Shown: positions 1 through 9,050 of the stretch, piece after piece
Numbering within the stretch: the first letter of the stretch is position 1
Layout of the letters: each line of letters begins with the position of its first letter
Assembly: GCF_003333315.1 (NCBI RefSeq)
Contig: NZ_PSYR01000001.1
Span: 456,001-520,000 of the forward strand
From: Acidiferrobacter thiooxydans
GTDB lineage: Bacteria; Pseudomonadota; Gammaproteobacteria; Acidiferrobacterales; Acidiferrobacteraceae
DNA: 64,000 bases
Direction: 5' to 3'
Made by a program: the position numbers and the translations under genes
The notes under the pieces: model-generated
The model's database searches: none
The model's input: the letters and a program-made list of their open reading frames with translations, nothing else
What the model was told of the DNA's origin: nothing

Positions 1-2
1 CC

Positions 3-533
3 CTGGGCACATATGGTGATCAGCGCGAATCCGCCGATTTCATCAAGAACGCGAGCAAGCTCATACGGGTCGATCATAGCTGGCTTGCCGTGACCGGGCA
101 TGCCGCCATGGACATGGCGCTCCGCAACATCTTCCAGGAGACCTCCTGTCGGCGTTCGTTCAAGGATGTGAATGACATCTATAAGACGAGCCTGCAGCTG
201 CATGCCATCTTGAAGGACCATTATTTCTTGAGGCTCGATGGGGACAATGGCGAGGAGGCCTTTGAATCTATGCAGGTGAGCCTCCTGATCGCCAATGCCC
301 ACGGGATCTTCGGGGTGTGCTCCAAGCGGACGGTCCTCGAATACACCAAGTTCTATGCCTTCGGCTCCGGCGAACAGTACGCGCTGGGGGCGATGCATGC
401 GGTCTACGACCGCGAGTCGGACCCGGAGCGCATCGCGCGCGCCGGCCTCGAGGCCGCCGTGACCTTCGACACCGGCAGCGGGGCACCGGTCGAGGTGCGA
501 CGTATCCCCTTGAAGGATACCGGCGCCTCCTGA
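3..533 (+). CDS. Proteasome-type Ntn-hydrolase family protein (5' end outside window)
   Basis: The reading frame is open from the first bases of the window, so the N-terminus with the catalytic Thr is missing and about 176 residues are visible. The visible part matches the bacterial family related to 20S proteasome subunits: a TYGDQRES segment, then VDHSWLAVTGHAA, a central IANAHGIFGV, and AFGSGEQYALGAM near the C-terminus. Members are Ntn-fold peptidase-like proteins whose substrates are mostly unknown. The first internal GTG (position 90) is not the real start, because the frame continues upstream with family-like sequence. It ends 59 bases before the phosphoesterase gene on the same strand. 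The family call is fairly secure; the function is not known. Confidence 0.7.
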   Translation: MGTYGDQRESADFIKNASKLIRVDHSWLAVTGHAAMDMALRNIFQETSCRRSFKDVNDIYKTSLQLHAILKDHYFLRLDGDNGEEAFESMQVSLLIANAHGIFGVCSKRTVLEYTKFYAFGSGEQYALGAMHAVYDRESDPERIARAGLEAAVTFDTGSGAPVEVRRIPLKDTGAS

Positions 534-592
534 TCTCGCGGCTCGGCGTAAAGGCCGATGGCGCGGGGGTCGGTGTGGGGCAGCATGGGGCC

Positions 593-2026
593 ATGGCCGA
601 GATTACCCTAGTACAGATCAACGATAGCCATGCCTATCTGTATGAGCATCCCGAGGCGTTTGCCGGCGCCGGCGGCACGGTATACCGGAACGCTGGCGGC
701 TATGCGCGCATCGCCACACTGCTGAGCCGGTGGCGGCGAACGGCGCCGGTCTTGTTTCTCGATTGTGGCGACACCCTGCACGGCACCTGGCCGGCGGTAG
801 CGACCCACGGTGCGCTTTTGCCCCCGCTCTTGAACAGGCTCGGGATCGCCGCCATGACCGGTCACTGGGAGTTCGCCTACGGCCCCAAGGGGTTCCAGGA
901 CCGGGCGCGCGCCCTTGACTACCCGGTGCTGGCCTGCAACGTCTACGACGAACGCTCCGGGGCGTCTTTATTTTCCCCCTGCGAGGTCTTCGAGGTCGGC
1001 AATTGCCGCGTGGGCGTCATCGGCGTGGCCAGTAATATCGTCGACAAGACCATGCCGGCATCGTTTAGCGAGGGCGCGTTCTTTACTTTGGGCCTGGAGG
1101 TCATAGGGCCGCTTGCCGCGCGCCTGAGGCGTGATGACAAGGTCGATCTCGTGGTGTTGTTGTCGCACCTCGGTCTGCCGCAGGATCTCAAGCTGCTGGG
1201 CATGGCCTCGGGTATCGATGTGTGCCTGAGCGGGCATACCCATAACCGGTTGTTTGCGCCTATGCGCGCCGGCGGCGCGCTGGTCATCCAGTCGGGGGCG
1301 CAAGGCTCGTTTCTCGGGCGCCTGGACCTGAGCGTGGAGGGTGGGAGGATCAGGGACTATCGCCACGAGCTCGTCTGCGTGGCGGCGGGGATCGTCCCGG
1401 ACGCGGCCATGGCCGATGCCGTGAGCGAGGCGTTGCGTCCCTACCGGGAGGAGCGCGATGCGGTGCAAGCCGAGGCCGCGGGCGGCTTCGATCGTTTTGC
1501 CATGTGGGAGTCGACCGCCGACAACCTCCTGCTGGCGGCGATTCGCGCCAAGACCGGCGTCCCGCTCGCGTTCACCAATGCCTGGCGTTACGGTGCACCG
1601 ATCCCCGCCGGCCCGGTCACCCGTGGCGCCTTGCGGGACTGGGTTCCCATGAACCCGCCGGTCTCCGCAGTCACCCTGACCGGCGCTGAATTGCGCACAC
1701 TCCTGGAGCAAAACCTGGAGCGCACCTTTGCTGCCGATCCCTTTTCGCAGATGGGCGGCTACGTCAAGCGCGCCCTCGGACTGCGCGCCTATGTGAAGCT
1801 CGAAAATCCATCCGGATCGCGGCTTGCGGCGTTGTTTGTGGGCGATGAGCCGGTGCGCGACGAGGCCCGCTATGAGGCCTGTTTCCTGACCGAGCAGGCA
1901 ATCCCCGCGGGGGTTGGGGAGAATCGCCAGGCCCTGGGTCTTGGGGCCGGCGACGTGCTCTGTGAGTACGCCGGTAGTCGCCGCGTGCTGCGCCCTGAGA
2001 TCCACGGGACCTATACGCTGATCTAG
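593..2026 (+). CDS. SoxB/UshA-like metallophosphoesterase without signal peptide
   Basis: A 477-residue protein of the 5'-nucleotidase superfamily: an N-terminal calcineurin-like metallophosphatase domain followed by a 5_nucleotid_C-type domain. Metal-site motifs are visible: NDSHAY at residues 10-15, DCGDT at 57-61, GHWEFAYG at 90-97 and SGHTHNR at 213-219. The GHWEF motif is the form found in the thiosulfohydrolase SoxB rather than the GNHEF of classical 5'-nucleotidases. SoxB and UshA are normally exported, but the ATG at 593 gives no signal peptide; upstream in-frame sequence back to 317 is Arg-rich and antisense-like, so 593 is preferred. A cytosolic nucleotidase or phosphodiesterase acting on sulfur- or nucleotide-type esters is plausible; the substrate cannot be read from sequence. 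Confidence 0.75.
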   Translation: MAEITLVQINDSHAYLYEHPEAFAGAGGTVYRNAGGYARIATLLSRWRRTAPVLFLDCGDTLHGTWPAVATHGALLPPLLNRLGIAAMTGHWEFAYGPKGFQDRARALDYPVLACNVYDERSGASLFSPCEVFEVGNCRVGVIGVASNIVDKTMPASFSEGAFFTLGLEVIGPLAARLRRDDKVDLVVLLSHLGLPQDLKLLGMASGIDVCLSGHTHNRLFAPMRAGGALVIQSGAQGSFLGRLDLSVEGGRIRDYRHELVCVAAGIVPDAAMADAVSEALRPYREERDAVQAEAAGGFDRFAMWESTADNLLLAAIRAKTGVPLAFTNAWRYGAPIPAGPVTRGALRDWVPMNPPVSAVTLTGAELRTLLEQNLERTFAADPFSQMGGYVKRALGLRAYVKLENPSGSRLAALFVGDEPVRDEARYEACFLTEQAIPAGVGENRQALGLGAGDVLCEYAGSRRVLRPEIHGTYTLI

Positions 2027-2052
2027 ACCCTCGGCCGAGCGCTCGGCCTGCC

Positions 2053-2082
2053 GGCGGCGCCGGGCCATGGACCGGCGCCGCC
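2053..2082. terminator. Strong GC hairpin between phosphoesterase gene and miaB
   Basis: An 11-bp perfect stem (GGCGGCGCCGG with CCGGCGCCGCC) encloses an 8-base loop, followed within 10 bases by TTTT. It probably terminates the upstream gene, though the T tract is short and offset. Confidence 0.45.
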
Positions 2083-2167
2083 GCGCCCGGTTTTCCCGCC
2101 CATCGTCTTCGTGGGTGGTAATTCCCTCGCAAGGTCGGTATTGTAAATCCCACTTCAAGGAGCGGGA

Positions 2168-3547
2168 ATGGCGGGCGCTGTCTATATCAAGACCTACGGC
2201 TGTCAGATGAACGAGTACGACTCGGCCCGGCTTGCGGACCTTTTGCGGGAGACCCACGGGCTGGTGCGTGTGGACGACCCGGCGCACGCCGATGTCCTGC
2301 TCGTAAACAGCTGCTCGGTGCGCGAGAAGGCCCAGGAAAAGCTGTTCTCCGACCTCGGCCGCCTGAACGAATGGAAGGCCATGCGTCCGGGGGTCGTAAT
2401 CGGCGTCGGAGGGTGTGTGGCAAGCCAAGAGGGCGAGGAGATTCGCCGGCGCGCGCCCTATGTCGATCTCGTATTCGGGCCCCAGACACTCCATCGCGTG
2501 CCGGCGCTGCTCGCCGACGCGCGCGCCAGGAAACCGCGTGTCGACATTGCGTTCGTGGAGATGGAGAAGTTCGACAATCTCCCGGAGCCGCGCGCCGACG
2601 GGCCGCGGGCATTTGTATCGATCATGGAGGGGTGCAGCAAGTACTGCAGTTTTTGCGTGGTGCCCTACACCCGCGGCCAGGAGTTCAGTCGCCCGTTCGA
2701 CGATGTCTTGGCAGAGATTGCCGCGCTTGCCCTGCAAGGGGTGCGCGAGGTCACGCTGCTCGGCCAGAATGTGAATGCCTACCAGGGCCGTCGCCGCGAC
2801 GGACGCATGGCCGATCTCGCGACTCTCATAGGGTATATCGCGCACATCGAGGAGATCGGGCGCATCCGCTTCACGACCTCCCACCCGCTGGAGTTCGGGG
2901 ACACCTTGCTCGATGCCTTTGCCGCCGAGGATAAGCTCGTAAGCCATCTCCATCTGCCGGTGCAAAGTGGGTCGGACAGGATTCTCGCGCGCATGAAGCG
3001 CGGATATACGGTGGCCGAATATCGCGACAAGATCGAAAGGCTACGGTGCGTGCGGCCCGACATCAGTCTCTCGACCGATATCATCGTCGGTTTCCCGGGG
3101 GAGACTGATGAGGATTTCGCGGCGACCATGGCGCTGATCGAGGAGATGCGCTTTGATTTGTCCTACAGTTTTGCCTACAGCCCGCGGCCGGGCACGCCGG
3201 CTGCGGCGTTTGCAGACGATGTACCGGCGTCGGTGAAGGCCGAGCGCCTGGCGCGCGTACAGTCGCGAAATCTCGAGCACGCTGCCGCCATCAGCCGCGC
3301 CATGATCGGACGCATCGAGACGATCCTGATCGACCGCCACGCCCCGCGCGGGCGTGGCGATCTCTCGGGACGGACCGCGAACAATCGCGTCGTGAATTTT
3401 CCGGGCGATGGCCAGGATCTGGTCGGCCGTTTCGCCACGGTTGAAATTCTGGAGGTCCGACCCAATTCCTTACGCGGCCGCCTCGTGGGGGTCGAAACCG
3501 ACGTTCCATCGACGATATCGAAGCAAAGGGAGGCCGCTATTCCTTGA
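2168..3547 (+). CDS. miaB: tRNA-2-methylthio-N6-dimethylallyladenosine synthase MiaB
   Basis: A 459-residue radical-SAM methylthiotransferase that adds a methylthio group to i6A37 of tRNAs reading UNN codons. The N-terminal UPF0004 domain has the three cluster-binding cysteines (C12 in KTYGCQMN, then VNSCSV and GGCVAS). The radical-SAM domain carries CxxxCxxC at C156/C160/C163, and a C-terminal TRAM domain follows. Length is typical. The start has a good Shine-Dalgarno AAGGAG. Its stop overlaps the phoH start by 4 bases, opening the conserved miaB-phoH-ybeY-corC-lnt order of gammaproteobacteria. RimO, the paralogue for ribosomal protein S12, is encoded at 37.4-38.8 kb. Confidence 0.97.
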   Translation: MAGAVYIKTYGCQMNEYDSARLADLLRETHGLVRVDDPAHADVLLVNSCSVREKAQEKLFSDLGRLNEWKAMRPGVVIGVGGCVASQEGEEIRRRAPYVDLVFGPQTLHRVPALLADARARKPRVDIAFVEMEKFDNLPEPRADGPRAFVSIMEGCSKYCSFCVVPYTRGQEFSRPFDDVLAEIAALALQGVREVTLLGQNVNAYQGRRRDGRMADLATLIGYIAHIEEIGRIRFTTSHPLEFGDTLLDAFAAEDKLVSHLHLPVQSGSDRILARMKRGYTVAEYRDKIERLRCVRPDISLSTDIIVGFPGETDEDFAATMALIEEMRFDLSYSFAYSPRPGTPAAAFADDVPASVKAERLARVQSRNLEHAAAISRAMIGRIETILIDRHAPRGRGDLSGRTANNRVVNFPGDGQDLVGRFATVEILEVRPNSLRGRLVGVETDVPSTISKQREAAIP

Positions 3548-4515
3548 GCACCAAGCCCCAGGCGATACAGTTTTCCGTCCAACCTCCCGACAGCGAACGG
3601 CTGTCGCGTCTTTGTGGTCAACTCGACGAGCATCTCCGCCAGATCGAGGGCAGTCTCGGGGTGGAGATCGCGAACCGCGGCAATCAATTCCGCATCACCG
3701 GTCATCATGATCAAGCCCGCCACGCCCAACGCCTGATCACCGCCCTCTATGCGGTCACAGGTCAATCCCAGGCCATCACACCATCGGGGGTCAATATGGC
3801 GCTGAAAGAGGTATCGAGGACACGCGACGATCGCGATCCGCCCACCGAGTTGCGCATGCCCAAGCAGCGCGTCTACGGGCGCACCGACGCGCAGCGCGAC
3901 TACATTCGCAAGATCCTGACCCACGATGTGACCTTTGGGGTGGGGCCCGCCGGTACCGGCAAGACCTTCCTGGCGGTCGCCTGCGCCGTGGATGCCCTGG
4001 AAACAGGGCGGGCGCAGCGCGTGGTCCTGGTCCGCCCGGCGGTGGAGGCCGGTGAGCGTCTGGGCTTCCTGCCAGGCGATCTCGAACAGAAGGTGGATCC
4101 GTACCTGCGACCGCTCTACGATGCGCTGCACGACATGCTCGGCCCCGAGCGCGTCGCCAAGCTGGTCGAAAAGGGTGTGATCGAGATCGCACCCCTTGCA
4201 TTCATGCGAGGACGGACATTGAATGAGTCGTTCATCATCCTAGACGAGGCGCAAAACACCACCGCCGAGCAGATGAAGATGTTTCTGACGCGCCTAGGTT
4301 TCGGGGCCACTGCGGTGGTTACGGGTGATGTCACGCAGATCGATCTTCCGCGTCCGGAGATGTCTGGTTTGCGCCAGGCCTTGCATATCCTGAAGGATGT
4401 GGAAGGTATAGCGTTCACGCATTTCGCCAGCGCCGATGTCGTGCGCCACCCGTTGGTCCAGCGCATCGTCGAGGCCTATGAGGCGCGCGAGCCGCGTGTA
4501 CAGGGCGTGTCCTAG
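3544..4515 (+). CDS. ybeZ: PhoH-family ATPase (YbeZ)
   Basis: A 323-residue PhoH-like P-loop NTPase. Walker A is GPAGTGKT at about 134-141, and the Walker B-like segment is ILDEAQN in the second half; a KH-like N-terminal region precedes the ATPase domain as in YbeZ. It starts at TTG 3544, overlapping miaB by 4 bases, and is followed 2 bases later by ybeY. PhoH/YbeZ proteins partner with the YbeY endoribonuclease in ribosome and rRNA quality control, so the adjacency fits. The exact biochemical role of YbeZ is not settled. Confidence 0.93.
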   Translation: MSTKPQAIQFSVQPPDSERLSRLCGQLDEHLRQIEGSLGVEIANRGNQFRITGHHDQARHAQRLITALYAVTGQSQAITPSGVNMALKEVSRTRDDRDPPTELRMPKQRVYGRTDAQRDYIRKILTHDVTFGVGPAGTGKTFLAVACAVDALETGRAQRVVLVRPAVEAGERLGFLPGDLEQKVDPYLRPLYDALHDMLGPERVAKLVEKGVIEIAPLAFMRGRTLNESFIILDEAQNTTAEQMKMFLTRLGFGATAVVTGDVTQIDLPRPEMSGLRQALHILKDVEGIAFTHFASADVVRHPLVQRIVEAYEAREPRVQGVS

Positions 4516-4517
4516 GC

Positions 4518-4970
4518 GTGCGCCGTGTGTATATCGATCTGGCGGTGGACTGCGATGATTGTGCCGTTCCATCCCGTCCGGCACTGGTCCGCTGGTGCAA
4601 GGCGGCGCTCGCGGAGGCCGAGGGCAGCATGCGTCTAGGGCTGCGGGTGGTCGCCGAATCGGAGGCGGCGGAGCTGAACGGGCGCTTTCGGGGACGGCCC
4701 GGGCCGACCAATGTGCTGTCCTTCCCGTATCATGACGCGCCGCTTGGCAAGACCCGCTTTCTGGGTGATATCGTCATTTGCGCCCCGCTCGTGAAGGCCG
4801 AGGCATCGCGCGCCGGATACCCGGAAAACGCCCATTGGGCGCATCTCGTCATTCACGGTATACTGCACCTACAAGGGCTCGACCATGAGACAGATCAGGA
4901 CGCACGGGTAATGGAAGCGCGGGAAACACGCATATTGACGGGTTTGGGGTTTAGGGACCCTTATCGTTGA
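4518..4970 (+). CDS. ybeY: Endoribonuclease YbeY (16S rRNA maturation)
   Basis: A 150-residue metalloprotein with the family signature HGxLHLxGxDH, giving zinc ligands H113, H117 and H123. The NVLSFPY segment is also typical. YbeY takes part in 16S rRNA 3'-end maturation and 70S quality control. It starts at GTG 4518, 2 bases after the phoH stop, and is followed 3 bases later by the corC-like gene, indicating one transcript. Confidence 0.95.
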   Translation: MRRVYIDLAVDCDDCAVPSRPALVRWCKAALAEAEGSMRLGLRVVAESEAAELNGRFRGRPGPTNVLSFPYHDAPLGKTRFLGDIVICAPLVKAEASRAGYPENAHWAHLVIHGILHLQGLDHETDQDARVMEARETRILTGLGFRDPYR

Positions 4971-4973
4971 GCC

Positions 4974-5837
4974 ATGGGTCAGGACGATAATGGCCACGCA
5001 CCCGGGCGGTCGTTTCTCGACCGTTTGGGGCACGTCTTATGGGGGGCGCCGGAGGACCGTGATGCGCTGCGCGAGACGTTGCGCGAGGCGCACGAGCGCG
5101 GTCTCATTGGAAGCGACGCCCTCGACATGATCGAGGGGGTGTTTCAGGTCGCGGAGATGCGGGTCCGTGACATCATGGTCCCGCGCGCGCAGATGGATGT
5201 GATCGATCGCGAGGAGCTGCCCGAGAGCTATCTGCCGCGGGTGATCGAGACCGGCCACTCGCGCTTTCCCGTCATCGATGGGGACAAGGACAAGGTGGTG
5301 GGGATCCTTTTGGCGAAGGACCTGCTGCGGTATTTTCATGGCGAGCAGCGTGCGTCATTCAACGTCTACGATTTGCTGCGGCCAGCGGTATTCGTGCCGG
5401 AGAGCAAGCGTCTGGATGTCTTGCTGCGCGATTTTCGATCCAGCCGCAATCATATGGCCATCGTGGTCGACGAATACGGTGGCGTGGCGGGCCTTGTCAC
5501 GATCGAGGACGTCCTGGAGCAGATCGTGGGCGACATCGAGGATGAGCACGACCTCGATGCCGATGACGTCATGATCATGCAGCGCGCCGAACACGAATTT
5601 GTGGCCAAGGCGCTTACGCCCATCAAAGAGTTCAACGAATACTTCGGCACCCATTACGATGACGAGGAAGTGGATACCATCGGCGGCCTCGTCATGACCA
5701 CGCTCGGTCGTGTCCCTAAGCGCGGCGAGCGCCTCGAGATCGGCGGGCTGCAACTTGAAGTACTGCGTGCCGACTCACGCCGCGTCCATCTCCTGAAAGT
5801 CGTTCCGATTGCCGAAGAAAGCGAAGTGGCTGGTTAG
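4974..5837 (+). CDS. ybeX: CorC/YbeX-type CBS-domain protein
   Basis: A 287-residue soluble protein with two CBS domains (the first around RDIMVPRAQMDV, the second around HMAIVVDEYGGVAGLVT) and a C-terminal CorC_HlyC domain containing DTIGGLV. It lacks the transmembrane DUF21 domain of the larger hemolysin-C/CNNM group, so it is the short YbeX/CorC form. CorC was historically linked to Mg/Co efflux; YbeX has also been linked to ribosome metabolism, and the neighbours here (ybeZ, ybeY) favour that. Its end overlaps the lnt start by 29 bases. Confidence 0.92.
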   Translation: MGQDDNGHAPGRSFLDRLGHVLWGAPEDRDALRETLREAHERGLIGSDALDMIEGVFQVAEMRVRDIMVPRAQMDVIDREELPESYLPRVIETGHSRFPVIDGDKDKVVGILLAKDLLRYFHGEQRASFNVYDLLRPAVFVPESKRLDVLLRDFRSSRNHMAIVVDEYGGVAGLVTIEDVLEQIVGDIEDEHDLDADDVMIMQRAEHEFVAKALTPIKEFNEYFGTHYDDEEVDTIGGLVMTTLGRVPKRGERLEIGGLQLEVLRADSRRVHLLKVVPIAEESEVAG

Positions 5838-7332
5838 CGGATTTCCGCGATGGCCGGCCGCGTTCCTGGCGGGCGCGGTCTTGAATCTGGCCTTTGCCCC
5901 CTACCGTCAGCCGTGGGTTGCGCCACTCGCCCTGGGGACCCTCTATGCGCTCCTCATCGCCACGCCGGTGCGTGCCGCTTTCGGTCGTGGTTTCGCCTTC
6001 GGCGCGGGGTTATTTGCCTTCGGCGTGCCCTGGGTCTATCTCACGCTGTCGCGTTTCGGTGGTATGCCGCCCCCCCTGGCGGCGCTCGCCTGTATCCTGT
6101 TCATCGCGATCCTCGCGTCGTATGCCGGGCTCGCGTGCATGGCCTTTGCGCGCCTGCAAGGACATGACGGCCTCGACCCCTGGCTCTTTGCCGCGATCTG
6201 GGTGCTCGGCGAATGGGTGCGGGGGGTGTTTCTCACCGGATTTCCGTGGCTTGATGTCGGTTATGCCGCGAGCCTGCCGCCGCTCATGGCCTGGGCGCCG
6301 CTCGTGGGCGTCCTCGGCCTGTCGTTCCTTCTGACCGCAGCCGGCGCGCTCACCGTGAACGCCTTGCGGGGGCGGCGGCGCGACCTGCTACCGGTGTTGC
6401 TCATGCTCGGCGTGACACCGGCGCTTGCGGGACTTTCCTTCGTGCATCGCGCCGGCGCGCCGATTACCGCCTCGCTGGTCCAGGGCGATGTCTTGCCCAC
6501 TGTCAAATGGCATCCGGGCATGCTGCGCATGATCATCCGGCGCTATCTGCGTCTGACCGCAAAGAGTGACGGTCGCCTGGTCATCTGGCCCGAGACGGCG
6601 ATCCCGACCTATTCGCATCAGCTGCGGCGGCGATTCATACCCTACATGCAGCACTTGGCGCGCGTCGGCGGCCGCCACTTCCTGTTCGGCCTCATCGAGG
6701 GTAATGCCAACGATCCCAATGGACCTGTCTATAACGCGGTCATGAGTATCGGGCGTCATGACGGTTTCTACCGTAAGCGCCACCTGGTGCCATTCGGCGA
6801 ATATCTGCCGTGGCCGGCACTCTTGACCCCGGTCCTGGACGTCCTGCATATCCCGATGGCGAGCTTCACGCCCTGGCATGGCGCAGAGCCCCCCTTGCCT
6901 GTTGCGCACGCACGCGTCGGTGTGTCGATCTGCTATGAGATCGCCTACGGATCCTTGGTCACCCAGGGCCTGCCGGGTGCGACCCTGCTTGTCAATGTCA
7001 GCGACGACTCGTGGTATGGGCATTCGAACGAGGCTGCCCAGCAGTTCCAGATTGCGCAACTGCGCGCCGCCGAGGCCGGCCGTGACATGGTGATCGCGAC
7101 CAATGATGGCATCACGGCGCTCGTGGGTCATACCGGGCGGATCCGTGCCCGGCTCGCTCCTTTTCGGGAGGGTGTGCTGACGGTGGTCGCGCAACCGTAT
7201 GTAGGGCTTACGCCCTATGATCGTTTCGGCAACACCGGCGTCCTGGTCATGCTCGCACTCATCGTGGCCGTGGCCGCGTGGCGACGCCGCGCAAGCCCGG
7301 CGTCCGTGCGCCGAGGCGGGACTCCGGGTTGA
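5809..7332 (+). CDS. lnt: Apolipoprotein N-acyltransferase Lnt
   Basis: A 507-residue inner-membrane enzyme that N-acylates the terminal cysteine of lipoproteins. About six hydrophobic segments fill residues 10-210, followed by a periplasmic nitrilase-like domain. The Glu-Lys-Cys catalytic triad is visible as E262 (WPETAIP), K323 (YRKRHLVPFGEYLP) and C375 (SICYEIAYG). A final hydrophobic segment precedes the basic C-terminus. The start is TTG at 5809, inside the end of the corC-like gene. It is the last gene of the housekeeping operon; the IS element begins about 300 bases downstream. Confidence 0.95.
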   Translation: MPKKAKWLVSGFPRWPAAFLAGAVLNLAFAPYRQPWVAPLALGTLYALLIATPVRAAFGRGFAFGAGLFAFGVPWVYLTLSRFGGMPPPLAALACILFIAILASYAGLACMAFARLQGHDGLDPWLFAAIWVLGEWVRGVFLTGFPWLDVGYAASLPPLMAWAPLVGVLGLSFLLTAAGALTVNALRGRRRDLLPVLLMLGVTPALAGLSFVHRAGAPITASLVQGDVLPTVKWHPGMLRMIIRRYLRLTAKSDGRLVIWPETAIPTYSHQLRRRFIPYMQHLARVGGRHFLFGLIEGNANDPNGPVYNAVMSIGRHDGFYRKRHLVPFGEYLPWPALLTPVLDVLHIPMASFTPWHGAEPPLPVAHARVGVSICYEIAYGSLVTQGLPGATLLVNVSDDSWYGHSNEAAQQFQIAQLRAAEAGRDMVIATNDGITALVGHTGRIRARLAPFREGVLTVVAQPYVGLTPYDRFGNTGVLVMLALIVAVAAWRRRASPASVRRGGTPG

Positions 7333-7624
7333 GGCCCTATCCCCATGGGTCCGGGTTCAATTGAGAGGCACGGCAAGCCTGCGGGTCAGGTCTTCGGGTA
7401 GGCCGACCTTGCGCGCCGGAAAGACGTTGACAGGGTATTGGAATCCATGGCGAGCGTCGGGAAGATTCGCGGGCTCAACCCTCGAAGGCTACGCGTCGGC
7501 GGCGCTCCTCCTGGGCGGGAAACGTCGAGCGCACAGCAGCCGCGCGGCACGAGCACATGGCCTCCTGTGTGCGACCGGCCATACGACTACCCCGGGGCCC
7601 CGATTATCCTGCAGCGCCGTAAAA
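7333..7624. other. Intergenic stretch, no gene recognised
   Basis: About 290 bases lie between lnt and the left palindrome of the TnpB element. Short open frames exist in several frames but have no recognisable motif or ribosome-binding site. No clear terminator for lnt is visible. It may hold the remains of an older insertion, but I cannot identify one. Confidence 0.4.
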
Positions 7625-7640
7625 CCCCGCCATCATTGTG

Positions 7641-7676
7641 GGCCGTACATTGTAGGCCGGATGGCCTATGGCCCAT
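7641..7676 (+). repeat. Left-end palindromic module of the TnpB element
   Basis: A 36-base module starting GGCCGTACATTG. An inner hairpin TAGGCC/GGCCTA sits inside an outer pairing of TGGGCC (just upstream) with GGCCCA. It is almost identical to the module at 8995-9030 and resembles the shorter copy at 8897-8924. Subterminal hairpins of this sort are what Y1 transposases recognise in IS200/IS605 elements. Confidence 0.65.
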
Positions 7677-7714
7677 CAGGGCGGGGATATAAGGCGCATC
7701 TGTCGTGTATCGGC

Positions 7715-7720
7715 TATAAT
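7715..7720 (+). promoter_or_regulatory. Probable -10 box of tnpB
   Basis: A perfect TATAAT ends only 7 bases before the tnpB ATG. The -35 region is weak. If used, the mRNA would be nearly leaderless, which agrees with the lack of a clear Shine-Dalgarno sequence. Confidence 0.4.
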
Positions 7721-7727
7721 TCCCGTC

Positions 7728-8969
7728 ATGTTCCACGCCACAAAAATCCGCCTCTATCCTAATGTCGCGCAGCAAGACCTCATCGCGCGGCAATTGGGGT
7801 GTGTGCGCTTCGTCTGGAACAAGGCCCTGGATGTGAAGAAGGTGGCGTGGAGGGAGCGGCGCGAGTCTCTTTCGATCCATACCCTCATCACCATGCTGCC
7901 GGTGTGGAAGGCCAGAGACACTCCCTGGCTCAAAGAGGCCGACTCCCAGGCCCTGCAGATGACTCTTCGTCATCTCGATCGGGCCTATACGAACTTCTTT
8001 GCCCATCGCGCCGGCTTTCCCAAGTTCAAGAAAAAGCATGCGCCACGTCAGTCTTACGCCTATCCCCAGCGGGTGAAGGTCGAGGGCGATAAGGTCTTTC
8101 TCCCCAAGGTCGGCTGGGTGAAGGCCGTGGTCCACCGGGAGATCACAGGCGCCATCAAGACCGTCACGGTCTCACGGTCTGCGACCGGAAAGTATTACGC
8201 CGCGGTGCTGACCGAGGACGGAAAGACCCGGCCGGAGCCGGTGCGGCCTGTCACGCGGGTCACCGGCATCGATCTTGGGCTCAGTGACGCCGTCATCACA
8301 AGCCATGGCGCCAAGACCCCCAACCCCCGCTTCCTGCGCCGGTCCCTGAAGAACCTCCGACGCAAACAGCAGTCGCTCTCCCGTAAGATCGAGGCCGCCA
8401 AGACCCGGTGTGCGGCGGCGGGTCGTCCCGTGGCCGATCTGCGGGACTATTTCGGCAGCAATGTGGCCCAAGCGCGCCAGCAGCTCGCCCGGGCCCATGA
8501 ACGAGTACGCGATGCGCGCACGGATTGGCAACACCAAGTCTCCCGGCGCCTGGCTGACGAAAACCAAGCGGTCTGCGCCGAGACCTTGAACGTGAAGGGG
8601 ATGATGAAAAACCGGCGGCTTGCCCGCGCCATTGCCGATGTCGGCTGGTCGGGGCTTGTCACCAAGCTCGAGGCCAAGCTGAAGGCCCGGGGCGGGTATC
8701 TCATCCGCGTCGATCGCTTCTTCCCCTCCAGCAAGACCTGCTCTCATTGCGGAGCGAGAAACACGACGCTGACGCTGAAAGACCGGACGTGGACCTGTGC
8801 CGCCTGCGGCACCACCCACGACCGCGACGTGAACGCCGCGATCAATATCCGCCATCAGGGCATTTTGCAGTTAAAGGCCGCAGGACTGTCGGTCTCCATT
8901 GTAGGCCGTATGGCCTATGCCCATGGAGGCGGCGTAAACCCATCTCCTATCGGGATGGTAGCTGCCTAG
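7728..8969 (+). CDS. tnpB: TnpB RNA-guided endonuclease (IS200/IS605 family)
   Basis: A 413-residue protein; ATG 7728 gives the typical N-terminus MFHATKIRLYPN. An N-terminal helix-turn-helix/WED-like half is followed by a RuvC nuclease whose three acidic residues are all present: D182 (GIDLGLSD), E285 (AETLNVKGM) and D367 (DRDVNAAINI). A zinc ribbon uses C338/C341 and C357/C360. TnpB proteins are RNA-guided DNA nucleases that use an RNA derived from the element's right end (omega RNA). All catalytic residues are intact, so it looks functional. The C-terminus runs through an internal palindrome copy (8897-8924), giving an extra 25 or so residues. It sits between lnt and convergent pyrC' and disrupts neither. 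Confidence 0.93.
   Translation: MFHATKIRLYPNVAQQDLIARQLGCVRFVWNKALDVKKVAWRERRESLSIHTLITMLPVWKARDTPWLKEADSQALQMTLRHLDRAYTNFFAHRAGFPKFKKKHAPRQSYAYPQRVKVEGDKVFLPKVGWVKAVVHREITGAIKTVTVSRSATGKYYAAVLTEDGKTRPEPVRPVTRVTGIDLGLSDAVITSHGAKTPNPRFLRRSLKNLRRKQQSLSRKIEAAKTRCAAAGRPVADLRDYFGSNVAQARQQLARAHERVRDARTDWQHQVSRRLADENQAVCAETLNVKGMMKNRRLARAIADVGWSGLVTKLEAKLKARGGYLIRVDRFFPSSKTCSHCGARNTTLTLKDRTWTCAACGTTHDRDVNAAINIRHQGILQLKAAGLSVSIVGRMAYAHGGGVNPSPIGMVAA
8897..8924 (+). repeat. Internal palindrome copy at the tnpB 3' end
   Basis: A 28-base copy of the terminal module (CATTGTAGGCC...GGCCTATGCCCAT) lies inside the last codons of tnpB. It differs from the left-end copy by one substitution and a one-base deletion. 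Confidence 0.6.
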
Positions 8970-8979
8970 GAAGTGGGAA

Positions 8980-9050
8980 GCTCCGGCCTCTGCAGGCCGT
9001 ACATTGTGGGCCGCATGGCCCATGGCCCATGGCCTGTGAGGCCGGGGAGC
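8980..9050 (+). repeat. Right-end long hairpin of the TnpB element
   Basis: The outer arms (8980-8998 and 9031-9050) pair imperfectly, GCTCCGGCCTC/TGCAGGCC against GGCCTG/TGAGGCCGGGGAGC. The 36-base module 8995-9030 is embedded in the loop and folds on its own through TGGGCC/GGCCCA. The form resembles right ends of IS1341-type elements, with the palindromic module inserted into the loop. Confidence 0.6.

Noticed and set aside
968..2965. 665-codon open frame on the minus strand
   Set aside because: It lies antisense across the phosphoesterase gene and miaB, has no domain motif and is rich in Arg/His/Gln, the usual shadow of GC-rich coding DNA.
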